Shown here: positions 1 to 9,010 of the stretch, one piece after another | Numbering within the stretch: the stretch's first letter is position 1 | Layout of the letters: the number at the start of each line of letters is the position of its first letter | Assembly: GCA_003339415.1 (NCBI GenBank) | Contig: PDHQ01000463.1 | Coordinates: forward strand, 1 to 22,146 | Reading direction: 5' to 3' | DNA length: 22,146 bases | Source of the DNA: Ophiocordyceps camponoti-saundersi (nom. inval.) | Taxonomy: Eukaryota > Ascomycota > Sordariomycetes > Hypocreales > Ophiocordycipitaceae | The notes under the pieces: generated by a model | Seen by the model: the letters and a program-made list of their open reading frames with translations, nothing else | Database searches by the model: none | What the model was told of the DNA's origin: nothing | Translations under genes and position numbers: made by a program

Positions 1-135
1 CGAACCCTGTTGTCTGGGTTGATGTGGTGTGCGTGTTCTAGGTCTGATCTGTCAGTATCTCTGCCACGGGAAGTCCATGACACGACTCCAGCTACCCATT
101 CGGCTTGGGAAGGATGCCCAACCGACAGTAAGAAA
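1..135. other. Unmutated flank left of the RIP boundary
   Basis: This stretch has normal base composition and many CA and TG dinucleotides, unlike everything to its right. Frame 1 of the + strand is open from base 1 to a TAA at 145-147 (48 codons, no start seen). Past that TAA, frame 1 continues with only TAA/TAG stops, so the flank could be the unmutated 5' part of the relic that follows. An open frame of 48 codons can also arise by chance. I recognise no domain. CA and TG vanish within a few tens of bases, so the boundary is sharp. Confidence 0.75.
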
Positions 136-147
136 GAGGCGCTATAA

Positions 148-2990
148 TATACGTAGAATTATAAGTAATTATATAAGGATTTTTTCTTTACTATTATTTT
201 TATAGCTTTAAATAACTAGGCGGGACTTTTTATAAGGGCTATTATTTAAGTTTTTTACTTCTTATATAAGACGCGTTTTAAAAATATATCTTATAAAGTT
301 TAAGGAAAGGTTATATTAGATAAAAGTAAAGACTTCCTATATAGAGAGAGTATTAATTTCTTTATAATCGGAGGCCTTAAATAGTTATCCTAAGGTAATA
401 ATAATACCTTATTACTATAATCGTATAGTAAGTATATAATTATCTTTTTCCTTTATAATAACGAATATAGAGGGAAAAGCTTTATATAAGTTTTTATCGT
501 ATAGGGGCATAATTAGGATTTTAAACTATACCTTTTTCTTTATAAGTATAATAAGGAGGGAGCGGAGATAAGGTTTAACTTATATTATATAAAATCTAGT
601 TAGTCTTATAAGGAGTTTAAGGATAATATCCTAGCTATCGAAACTAGAAATATAGAAAGGACCTTACTATTTATCCTTTTTACGCTAAATAAAAACTTCG
701 CTTTAAAGGGGAAGCGATAAGATATCGTATAAGTTAGGTCTATTTTAAGTATAAAGAGCGCGTAAAATATCCGCTTAAGCTTTAATTTATTATACTTATT
801 TTATAGCGCGCTAAATTAGTTAAGCTCTTATAGTAATATTAGGGGCTAGGAGCGAGTTATATAAAATATAAGGGTAAGCGCTAAAAATAAGAAATATTAA
901 AATAAGGCTATCTAATCTAGCTATATTATTAATAGCTTTAATAGCTATTTAAAAAATAGTTATATTATTAGTCTTAATATTAATTTCCTATTATAAAATA
1001 TTATACGCCCGCCTAAGAGGGGCGTATATATATTTAACCTTGCTAATCGCCTAATACGCTTTAATAGGCATTTTTTTATATATAATACTAAGTAGTTTCG
1101 CGTTCGTATAAAACTTTAGAGAGGAAAAGTTAGTCCTAGTATTATAGGAGATAATATCTAATAAGCCTTAGTATATATAAATCTAGCACTTATATAAGGT
1201 ATTCTAAGCGTCTACCGCTAATATATTTTATATAAAGGCGGCGGCTTAGAAAGATATAGCTTCGTTAATAGCGTATAGAACTAGCCTACCGTAAAGGTAA
1301 AAAATATCGATAATTAGCGAGTAATTAAAATTATAGTTATCTTTAAAAGAGAATTTAAATCGCTAAGGTTTTAAGTTATATAATTAATATTAGTAGTATA
1401 AATATTAGATTAACTTAAGGGCTATAAGGGTTATATCCGAAAAACTAGCTTTTTTTAATAAGTTATAAAGCTATTATATATAAAGGTAGCTAAAATATTA
1501 GTAAAGCTATTATAACTTTTATTCTATATAATATAATATAGCTTCTTACTTTAAAATATTAAAGAATAAATATCTTTATTTCCTAATAATAGGAACTATT
1601 ATACTATTATATTATATAATAATATCTTTTATATTATCGTAGAAGGTATAAAAGCGGTTAGTATTTTTAAGATAGAAAAGGAATAAGGTAAAAGTATTAA
1701 GAATATAGTAGAGGACTTTATTAAGGGGGTTTTATACGATAATAGTTCCGATTAGCTTAGTAAGTTCTAAGAAGCTAAAACGGATTATATTCTTAGTTAG
1801 GGTCTAGTTAATAGTTATATAAGAGTATTCCTAAATATAAGCTTCTACTTATAGTTTACTTATAATTAAGATTTATATAGCTCTTATATCTTAAAGCTCG
1901 CTTTAATATATCGTATAATATATATCGGAAAGGAGGAATTATTCCGCGGGAACCGCTAGGGCCTTTAGTTAGTAAATATTATCGCCGGTAAAGCGGTATA
2001 TATAAGCTACTATAGTGAAAAATAAAACCGCGTTTTCGCCGCTAATAATTTCTTCTTTAATATTAGAGTTTTCGTTATATAATTATAAAAACTAAGAATC
2101 TTATTTATTAAAACCTTTATATAATAGGAGGAATACGCTAAATTCTTCCTTTATAAGGGGGTCCTAGCTAGTTTTTTTATAACTAGTAAGGTACTGCTTA
2201 TATACGCGTTAGATATTATCCGACTTATAGTTTATAAACTAATATCTTTCCTTTTTATATACGAAGTATTTTCGTATTATATAAAGTTAAAACTAGCGTC
2301 GCTATAGGGAAAAACGTTATATAGGGGGCGATCGTTATTAGCGGGGAGTAAAAAAAGATTATCTAAGGTTCGTATAATACTTATTATAATTAAGGTAACG
2401 TTATTTAATAAAGAACTAGTTAATAGTCTTATTTATAGCGATAGTAAGGGAGGAATAGAAGCGATTAATAAATATTTCGTATAATATATCTTAGAATATT
2501 ATAGCTAATTTAAGTTTTAGAACGCTATAATAAGCTTATATAATAGTAATAAGAAATTACTTTTCTCCTTAATAGTTAGGTTTAAGGGCTTATTAAATAA
2601 GTCGAAGTTTATTAAGGAGGGTATTAAGTAAATTTATTATAGTTTTATTAAGGTTTTCTTATTATACGATATTAAAAGAAAAAGTAGTCTAATCTATCTA
2701 ATATAACGAATAGTTTATACGAGTATTAAAGTACGTATTTAAAAAAGTATAAATTTTATCCTATTATTTATTTAATCTAATAAAGTATAAATAATAGTCC
2801 TAAGCTTTATCTAAAAAGATATCCGGAAAAATAGCGTAAAATTAATCTTCTATTATACTAATATAGGAGTAATAGCTAATAAAAATCCTAGCCTTATTAA
2901 TTAGTATATTATATAGCCGCCTTATATAGTTCTAATCTTTTCGCTAACTTTAAAGGAAGGCGGTAACCTTATCTAAGGAGATTAGTCTAT
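148..2990 (+). pseudogene. Long unrecognised relic coding frame (about 940 codons)
   Basis: Read in + frame 1 (codons starting at positions 1 mod 3), this stretch holds one continuous protein-like frame whose only stops are TAA and TAG, all explicable as RIP-mutated Gln or Trp codons. No frameshift is needed over about 2.8 kb. The implied composition is balanced (charged, aromatic and aliphatic residues mixed). A basic segment near 1006-1030 reads R-P-P-K-R-G and an acidic-to-amphipathic segment lies near 1708-1800. I did not recognise copia, gypsy, LINE, DDE-transposase or helicase motifs. After ~2990 frame 1 becomes stop-dense and frame 2 looks better to ~3271, suggesting an indel. A multi-kb single-frame relic suggests a transposon protein, but the family is unknown. 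Confidence 0.45.
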
Positions 2991-4420
2991 TTGCTACTCT
3001 TCGTATTAGTAGTAATATATAAACTTATACGATACTTATTAAGGCTTAATTTATTAGTTCTAGGAGGGTCTAAGTTAAGGTTACTAAGGGTAGCTATATA
3101 TTTAAGTTATATAAAGTAGTTAACTTCTATATATAGGTTATATAAAGTAGGGGTTCGGCTAAGATACTTTATAATAGCTATATTAAAATATATCTTAACT
3201 TAGGGGGCTATGCTAAGTATAAAACTTATATCGTATAATCTAGAAGAGTTAGTTCGGAAAAGGGGGGGTAGTCTAACTATATAGAAGGGGCTCCTTATAA
3301 GTTAGGGGGTAAAACGTCTTCTAGTTTAGTTTTAAGGAGTTATATAAAGCGTTTAATTAATATACCGTTTCCGATAAGCGGGATATATCGTGCGATTATA
3401 ATTTAAGTTAGTTCTTTTAAGAATATATAGTAGATATATTTTAGCTAGTAGTAAGTTTATCCCTAAAGTTCCGATTAGATTATACGAAGAAGGTTATCTT
3501 TATAAAAGTTAAAGTAAATAATATCGTATATTTACCGAATAATAAATATTATTAATTTAACCTTATTAGGAGGTTATATAAAGTTAGGTTATATATCCTA
3601 ATAAACTAGGTTTATACTTTAAGTTTAAATATAAAGGTTAACTTTACTTCCTTCTATTATTTTATTATATAAAGCTAAAGTTTAGTTTATTACTATTATT
3701 ATAGTTAACGTATTTACTACTTCCTATTTAACTTCTAAGGTTATAGAAGCTATATTATCGTTATTACGTTTCTAGAACGCTATTAAAAGTAATATCGTAT
3801 AACTAGTAAAAAGTACCGGGCTAAATATAGCTTTTCGGTAAGGACTTTATTATTAGTAGGTATCGTATATTACCTTAATCTTTTAATCTTAATAATAGTA
3901 CCGGGCAAAAATAGCTTTTCGGTAAAAACTAATATTAAGAAATAAGGTAAAAATATAGGTATCGGTTAATAGCAGGTATAGGGGCTTTTCGGTATTATAC
4001 GATACTTATCTTATTACTTTAGCTAATCTATAATTAACTAATAATAACTAGTATAATTACTAATTAGTATTAAGTAATCTTTATATATATATATAAGTAA
4101 GAGAAAGTAAAGATAACTTAAATTAAGTATAATTAGAGATAGATACCTTTCCTTTATCGTATAAGGAAGAGCGGCTATATAGCTAGATAATACTTTACTT
4201 CTATACCCTCTTTTTTCTTATCTAAGCTACCTCTTACCTCCTAAGTTATATAAGGTATAATTTAGGTAGTAATATATATTTCGTTAGAGGCTTCCTTATA
4301 TCCGTACTATCCTCTATATATATATCGTATAGTAAATATAAAGGGGTATAGAGAGATAATATCTAATAATAAGTCTTAAGAAAAAGTAAAATAAAATCTA
4401 CTAAATACTTAACTTATACT
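2991..4420. other. Intervening RIP-mutated DNA, no assignable gene
   Basis: Frame 2 is protein-like from ~2987 to a TAG at 3269-3271, and frame 1 again from ~3300 to ~3840, so this may be the frameshifted end of the upstream relic. A purine run with seven G lies at 3256-3268 and resembles a polypurine tract, but no matching LTR pair was found. The stretch 4080-4110 is a TATATA run. The copia element must have its 5' end between here and ~4420, but I could not place an LTR boundary. Confidence 0.4.
3812..4004. repeat. Three short hairpin-containing repeats
   Basis: Copies at 3812-3841 and 3897-3925 share AGTACCGGGC, then an A/T stretch, then AGCTTTTCGGTAA. The ends TACCG and CGGTA are inverted, so each copy can fold as a small hairpin. 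A third partial copy at ~3974-4004 keeps only GGCTTTTCGGTA. GTATCGTATA near 3860 and TATACGATAC near 4000 form an additional inverted pair around the second and third copies. Function is unknown; such clusters are common in LTR or terminal regions of transposons. Confidence 0.5.
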
Positions 4421-4422
4421 TT

Positions 4423-5340
4423 AATATAATAATAAATTATATATAATACTAGGCCGATTAAACTAGTATAACCTTTACCTTTATATAAAGGAAATACTTA
4501 GAGAAAATAATATTAAAAGTTTTTAAGGAATTAATTAAGAAAATATAACTTATATAATACGCTTTTAAGGAAAGGGAAACTTAACTTTACGCTATAATAA
4601 CTAAAGCTTACCGTAAAGTGCTAAAACTTAAGCTAATATTTCTCTTTATAAAGCCCTTATATAAAGAGTTTTTCTCTATTTTTTATACGTTACTTTAGGT
4701 CGCCCTTAATTATAAGAAAACGTCTAACTAATCCTTTATTAATTAATATTATTATATAAACTCCCTATAACTAAATTTATTTTAGCTAAAGTTTCGTATA
4801 GGTAAATTTAAATAAGTTTAATAGGAAGACCGCTATCTATTACCTTATATAAAGAAGCGCTACTTTATTTATAAGAAAGAAAAATATTAATTAATAAACT
4901 ATAAGTAAGGGGATTTCGATTATATAAGAAAAGTATATTTTACTTTATGCAAAGAATTTAATAAGGACCCCCTTACGGATAATAAGTTCGAAGCCTTTCT
5001 CCTTAAGTATAAAAGATATAATATTATTAATAACCTTAATAACTTATTATATAAAGAAGATAAGGACGCTCTAAAGGAAGCTACTTAATTTATCCTTTTA
5101 AGCGCCCTTATATATCGATTTATAAAGAAAAATATCTTTATATAATAAACTATACGATTAGGTAATTAAGTTCTTTTTATAGATACTTACTATATAGAAT
5201 ATTAAAGATAGCTTTAAGATATTAGCGCTACGAACTTCTTTACTATTAGCAGAGACTAGGCTAAAATATTTATATAAGAGAATTTAAAAACGTAAATTAA
5301 CTAGACCCTAAGTATTATAATAATTAGATTTAATAGCTTA
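4423..5340 (+). pseudogene. copia gag-like region (relic)
   Basis: Frame 1 is continuous here and highly protein-like, rich in Lys, Glu, Asn, Leu and Tyr, with a charged stretch near 4948-5090 (codons for D, K, E and N in runs). It lies directly upstream of the integrase and in the same frame, as expected for the N-terminal capsid part of a copia polyprotein. No zinc knuckle was recognised. The probable start is one of the ATA codons near 4423-4440, since RIP turns ATG into ATA. Assignment as gag rests on position more than on motif. Confidence 0.6.
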
Positions 5341-5439
5341 GCTACTATAACCTTGATTAGTATAATTAATATTAATAGCCCCCTTAATATTATATAGTAT
5401 TATATTCTTAATACCTTTACGCTATTTATCTTTTCTCTT

Positions 5440-6540
5440 AGAGATATAAATCGCCTAAAGGTATATTTTAATAATATTAGGAATATTATTATATATAAGG
5501 ATAATTAGATAATCCTTATCGTATAGAAATAGGGATATCTATTTTTTAATATATCTCTATATAAAGCCGCCCTTTTTTTTATAAAGGTATAACTTTATTA
5601 CTTATACTATCGCTTCGAATACCCTTATACGAAATATCTTCGTAATCTGCTTTAAAATATAAGATATAATAATATTTCTAAAGCTTCGCTTTATATAATA
5701 AAGAAATTTTTACTATTAATACTAAGCGTATAACCCCTTATTATAATAATTTAAGTTTTTAATTAAAGATAACGTTTCCTTTAATTATAAGATTATTATA
5801 AATATTATATAATTAAGCGATAAGAATACTTTTTATATTATTAACGAAGCTATATCCTTCTAAGCTATAATCTTTATATAATCTCTTTTTATTTAAAATA
5901 CTTAAAACGCTTTTTATTATTATTAAATTACTATTTACTAAGGCTTTTTAAATATAATTATATATAACCTAAGTATAAACTTCTTCTTAAATAAGTTCCG
6001 TTCCTTTATATAAATTATTAGTTCCTTATATAAAAAAATACCCGTCGAAGCGTATTAGGTAATAAGTAAAGTTAAACGCTTATATATACCTTTTTAACGC
6101 GCGTACAATATACTTAAGAATAACTTTTAAGACTAAGCTAATAATAATATAGTTTTTTAGCTTACCGTAAAATACTTAAATAATATAGTAAGGCCTAATA
6201 GCTTTATACCTATACTCCTTATTTTTAGCGTATACTTTTAGATTTATAATATTTTACCCTTATTACTTAATATTATTATATAAGTAATTATAATTTTTAA
6301 AGCTATAAAGGTAGTCCGCAAGCTTTATATAAAAAAAGATATTAGCTACGCGCTTATTATATAAAATAAACTACGCTTATATAAAAACTTAATATTTCCC
6401 TTATATTCTTAAGTTATAGTTTAGCGTAAACGCCGCGGCTAGATAAGACTATATAAAATCGTCTTAATTAAAAAGTAATCTATTTTTAATAAGCTCCTTA
6501 ATAGCCCTAAAAAGTTTCGTATAATATAGATTAAACTATA
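5440..6540 (+). pseudogene. copia integrase relic with HHCC finger and D-D35-E
   Basis: The domain is preceded (5450-5530) by the typical copia pre-integrase segment. The HHCC zinc finger reads H at 5605-5607 and 5620-5622 (both now TAC, four residues between), then C-x2-C at 5711-5713 and 5720-5722 (both now TAC). One extra T in the T run at 5706-5710 shifts the frame from 1 to 2 inside the finger. In frame 2 the three catalytic positions are 5801-5803 (Asp now AAT), 5966-5968 (Asp now AAC) and 6074-6076 (Glu now AAA). The last two are separated by exactly 35 residues, the canonical retroviral-type integrase spacing. A V-E-A-H/Y segment precedes the Glu as in fungal copia integrases. The C-terminal part, ending near K-F-R at 6515-6523, is also recognisable. 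Dead: frameshift, many stops, mutated active site. Confidence 0.88.
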
Positions 6541-6769
6541 TTATTTATTAAACGAAGCTTTTACGAAAAACGCTAATATTTATATAAAAAAGCTTACTAT
6601 TAAGATCCCGCGTTATAGCCCGCGAAGATAGAAAGATTTTACTAACCGTATAGTAAATTCGTTTATTTCCTTCGCTTTCCTATTAGAGAAAGAGATAAAA
6701 GATACCGCCCTTATTATATAATTTCGTTAAGATAGTATTATTATAACCTCTAGCCTCCTATTTAAGGAA

Positions 6770-7757
6770 TTAGACCGCGCTAAAATTAATAGCTTTACTA
6801 TTAAGGATATTTTTATTTTTATATAATATAACTTAGCTAAATATAGAAAGCTGCGTATTTTTTATATAAGGCTTATATAAGAAATTAAAAATAAAATTAT
6901 AAAGCTATATAAGAAATTATAACTTATTATATAAGGCTATATTAATACCGATAAGTTTATTATACTTACTTAATCCCTTATAATCTTATAAATAAGCTAA
7001 AGAATAATTCTCGCCTTAAGCCTTTTCTTTATATAATTATATAATATATACGCTAAGCTTTAAGATATTATCTAAGCGTATATATAATCTTATAACCGCT
7101 TAATAAAGCTAATCTTTATATAATTACTAAAAGAATTAAAAGACTATTTTCCGAAAAGTAATATTTTATATATTTATCGCCCACTTTATAATATTATATT
7201 TATTAATTTAAAATATATTATAAGTACTACCGTATAAACTTAAAAATAATAATTTTAATATATAACTTATACCTCCTTTTTATACTTTTTAGCCCGGATT
7301 CTTTTAGTCTTATAAGGATATAGATAGATAATACTCTCTCTTTTATTTTGCCCGCCTTTTTAGCCTTTAAAGGAGAGTCGCTTAAGTAGTAAAACTTTCG
7401 TATAAAGCTAAAAATATAACTCTCGCATAAGACGCTAATTAAATTTAATAGCGGACGAATTTCCCTTATAAGCGATAATATTCCCTTTATATAGAAAAGC
7501 TAAGCTAAGGTATTATAAATTATTAACTTAGCTAGAGAAAACGCCCTATAAGCGTACTTTTTATAACTAATATAAGGACCGTATATCTTATTAATCTACT
7601 AGCTTAAAATAGTATATAACCTCTCAGCTATTACTTAAGTTTAGAAACTAATAAAGGAAAACTATAACGCCTTAAATACCTATATATAATAGTAAATTAA
7701 AAACGCTAACTAAAAACTATACTTTATCCCTTTTAACTTTACTTATATAAAGCTTTA
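6770..7757 (+). pseudogene. copia reverse transcriptase relic
   Basis: Frame 2 carries the fungal copia reverse-transcriptase core. The first catalytic Asp sits in a D-I-x-Q-A-Y block at 7064-7081 and a R-P-L-Y block lies at ~7171-7182. Further on, in frame 1, the catalytic T-D-D-T-L block is visible at 7324-7338 as ATA GAT AAT ACT CTC: the Thr codon ACA became ATA and the second Asp became AAT. A frameshift of one base therefore lies between ~7190 and ~7318. Frame 1 then stays protein-like up to the target-site duplication at 7744. The family's usual RT length is compatible. It is inactive because of stops, a frameshift and loss of one catalytic Asp. Confidence 0.85.
7744..7757. repeat. Left target-site duplication
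   Basis: TATATAAAGCTTTA, identical to 8353-8366. It lies in copia frame 1 at the end of the reverse transcriptase to RNase H connection, immediately before the tRNA-like head. Confidence 0.8.
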
Positions 7758-7758
7758 G

Positions 7759-7840
7759 GCCCTCCTAGTATAGTAGTTAAGCGTCTAAAGATATTAGTCT
7801 CCTATAAGAGAGGCAGTCGGTTCGAATCCGGCGGAGGGCA
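7759..7840 (+). tRNA. tRNA-like head of the SINE-like element (tRNA pseudogene)
   Basis: The acceptor stem is perfect: GCCCTCC at 7759-7765 pairs with GGAGGGC at 7833-7839, with A at 7840 as discriminator. TAGTATAGTAG at 7766-7776 fits the A-box consensus TRGYNNANNNG, and GGTTCGAATCC at 7819-7829 is a perfect B box. The T arm (GTCGG, TTCGAAT, CCGGC) pairs fully. The unit is 82 nt, about nine longer than a class I tRNA, and no clean 5-bp anticodon stem with a 7-nt loop and U33 can be drawn; TCTC and GAGA at 7798-7811 leave a 6-nt loop. I therefore do not assign an amino acid. Six T follow at 7847-7852. It is best read as a SINE promoter rather than a working tRNA gene. Confidence 0.7.
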
Positions 7841-7841
7841 C

Positions 7842-7856
7842 GGGTATTTTTTACCC
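7842..7856 (+). terminator. Short hairpin with T run after the tRNA-like unit
   Basis: GGGTA (7842-7846) pairs with TACCC (7852-7856) around T residues, and the T run spans 7847-7852. A run of six T is a strong RNA polymerase III stop signal, so transcription from the A/B boxes would probably end here, about 15 nt past the tRNA-like unit. Confidence 0.4.
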
Positions 7857-7866
7857 TAACTATATA

Positions 7867-7962
7867 GCCGGGGTACGGTCCGACCCCGGCATAACCCCGG
7901 CAGGAGTAGTAACCCTGCCGGGCTCCTTTCCTCCCTCGGTAGGAGTAGTAACCCGGCCGAGG
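7867..7962 (+). repeat. Three GC-rich hairpins in tandem inside the SINE-like element
   Basis: Hairpin 1 pairs GCCGGGGT (7867-7874) with ACCCCGGC (7883-7890). Hairpin 2 is a perfect 9-bp stem, CCCGGCAGG (7896-7904) with CCTGCCGGG (7914-7922). Hairpin 3 pairs CCTCGG (7934-7939) with CCGAGG (7957-7962) plus two inner G-C pairs. Hairpins 2 and 3 have the identical 9-nt loop AGTAGTAAC. The island keeps several CA/TG sites in an otherwise CA-free region. In hairpin 3 the 5' arm has TA where hairpin 2 has CA, a RIP change. CTAACTATA (7856-7864) and TATAGTTAG (7988-7996) form an outer inverted pair around all three. Confidence 0.8.
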
Positions 7963-8344
7963 CTTAAGTAAGGCACGGGGGTAAGGGTATAGTTAGATAA
8001 CGTAAGTTATTAGAGGAATAAGTCCCTTTTAATAGCGATTATAATTTAGTAATAAAGTATAATTACGAAGTAAAAATTATCTTCGCTATAGTATCTGCCG
8101 ATATATATACCGGAACTACTTAGAACTTAGATAAGATATACGATAAGAAGTATAAGTACCTCTCGCTTAGGACTAGCGTAATTTTAGATATTTCCTATAA
8201 CGATTAAGCTTTCCGATATAACGAAGTTAGCTTATAAGCTAGCCGAATATATTAAGTAAGGGGTTTTTCCCTAGGCACTCCGGTTTTTCCTCTCTATTAA
8301 ATAATTATATGCTTAGATATTTATATAGGTTACTAGAGTAATAT

Positions 8345-9010
8345 AATATATATATATAAAGCTTTAAAGTTTTACTAATAGCTTATTTATAAATAATAAA
8401 AACTTATTTTTATAGATAAAATTTATAATTATATTAAGTAAAGAGGTAGCTTATATAAAGAATAAAATCTTTATTTATAATAATATTATATATTAATCCT
8501 TAACGAAATATAAAAGAGTAATATATAATATACTTATAAGTAAATTATATAATATTATATAAGGAATTAAAAGTAGAATCGCTCTTAATATTATATTTTA
8601 GAAGATTATATAAAGCCTCTTATTACTAAATATCCCTTTTATATTTTATATAAACTTATACTTTTTTTATAACTACTTAGTTAAGCTTAGTAATATAAGG
8701 GAGAAGAGGCTTATAATTAATATTATAGCTTTATATAAATTATATAAAAAAAAGGAAATTACTAAAATATTCTAAATCGATAATAAAAATAACTTAGTAA
8801 ATACTATAATAAAGAAAGGTCCGAATAACGCTCTTATATAACTAGTTATAATAAATAAGATTATAATTAAGATAAAAGTAGTTATTAAAAGACTCGCGCC
8901 GCCGCCGCCTCTTAAGCTTATAAATTTAACGCTATATAAAAAAAGTAAAATAGCTACCGCCTTTTACTTTATATCGCTAAATAATAGTAAATATAAACTA
9001 TTAGTAATAT
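8345..9010 (+). pseudogene. copia RNase H domain and C terminus (relic)
   Basis: Frame 1 continues the copia polyprotein after the SINE-like insert. The segment 8370-8400 corresponds to the F-x-D-x-S-F-A-N-N block, 8484-8530 to the block that ends in the conserved R-S-x-L-A-S-E-L-Y-A region, and 8660-8690 ends in L-V-K-L. Around 8697-8850 the E-K-R-L, E-I, I-D and N-x-A-D-A-M-T-K-x-x-P-N-x-A-L blocks typical of the fungal copia C terminus are readable after allowing for RIP (for example GAT GCT ATG ACA became AAT ACT ATA ATA). A run of GCC repeats near 8898-8910 encodes prolines in this frame. The end of the polyprotein is uncertain, near 8960-9010. Confidence 0.87.
8353..8366. repeat. Right target-site duplication
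   Basis: TATATAAAGCTTTA, identical to 7744-7757. Copia coding sequence resumes from it in the same frame. Confidence 0.8.

Larger units (their letters stand above)
7758..8352 (+). mobile_element. SINE-like element (595 bp) inserted in copia RNase H
   Basis: The 14-bp word TATATAAAGCTTTA flanks the segment at 7744-7757 and 8353-8366, a length normal for target-site duplications of LINE-mobilised elements. The two copies lie 609 bases apart, a multiple of three, and deleting the insert with one copy joins the copia frame exactly (Tyr-Met-Lys-Leu on both sides). The insert starts with a tRNA-like unit with RNA polymerase III A and B boxes, contains GC-rich hairpins, then ~240 bp of RIP-mutated body, then a segment near its 3' end shared with terminal modules elsewhere in the window. 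The tail before the right duplication is A/T-rich (TAATATAATATA). Fungal tRNA-derived SINEs are known; I do not recognise this family. Confidence 0.75.
4423..9010 (+). mobile_element. Dead Ty1/copia retrotransposon, interrupted by a SINE-like insert
   Basis: A polyprotein relic can be followed on the + strand as gag, integrase, reverse transcriptase and RNase H. The order integrase before reverse transcriptase is diagnostic of Ty1/copia (gypsy has the reverse order). It runs in frame 1 to ~5700, frame 2 from ~5711 to ~7190 and frame 1 again from ~7318, with the 7758-8352 insert and one copy of its target duplication removable without loss of frame. In-frame stops are TAA/TAG only. The catalytic residues are mostly visible as RIP products (Asp to Asn after T, Cys and His to Tyr). 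Flanking LTRs could not be paired by eye; the 3' LTR would begin after ~9010. Confidence 0.88.

Noticed and set aside
148..2990. Telomere-linked RecQ-type helicase, Starship captain recombinase (DUF3435) or KDZ transposase
   Set aside because: Each was considered for the long left relic, but no helicase DExH box, tyrosine-recombinase R..H-x-x-R..Y set or KDZ motif could be found, even allowing for RIP changes.
3256..3271. Polypurine tract with an LTR starting at 3269
   Set aside because: The purine run with seven G is real, but I found no second copy of the following sequence that could be the other LTR, and no clear TG..CA ends.
337..7340. Inverted repeat AGAGAGAGTATTA (341-353) against its reverse near 7326-7338 as transposon ends
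   Set aside because: A 13-base match is weak in such low-complexity DNA, and the right copy lies inside the copia reverse transcriptase.
7759..7840. Functional tRNA with an assigned amino acid (Arg, Thr or Leu considered)
   Set aside because: No standard anticodon arm can be formed, the unit is about nine bases too long for class I, and RIP has altered possible anticodon bases.
7842..7856. Bacterial-type intrinsic terminator
   Set aside because: The hairpin with T run lies in a eukaryotic SINE-like element; a Pol III stop is the sensible reading.
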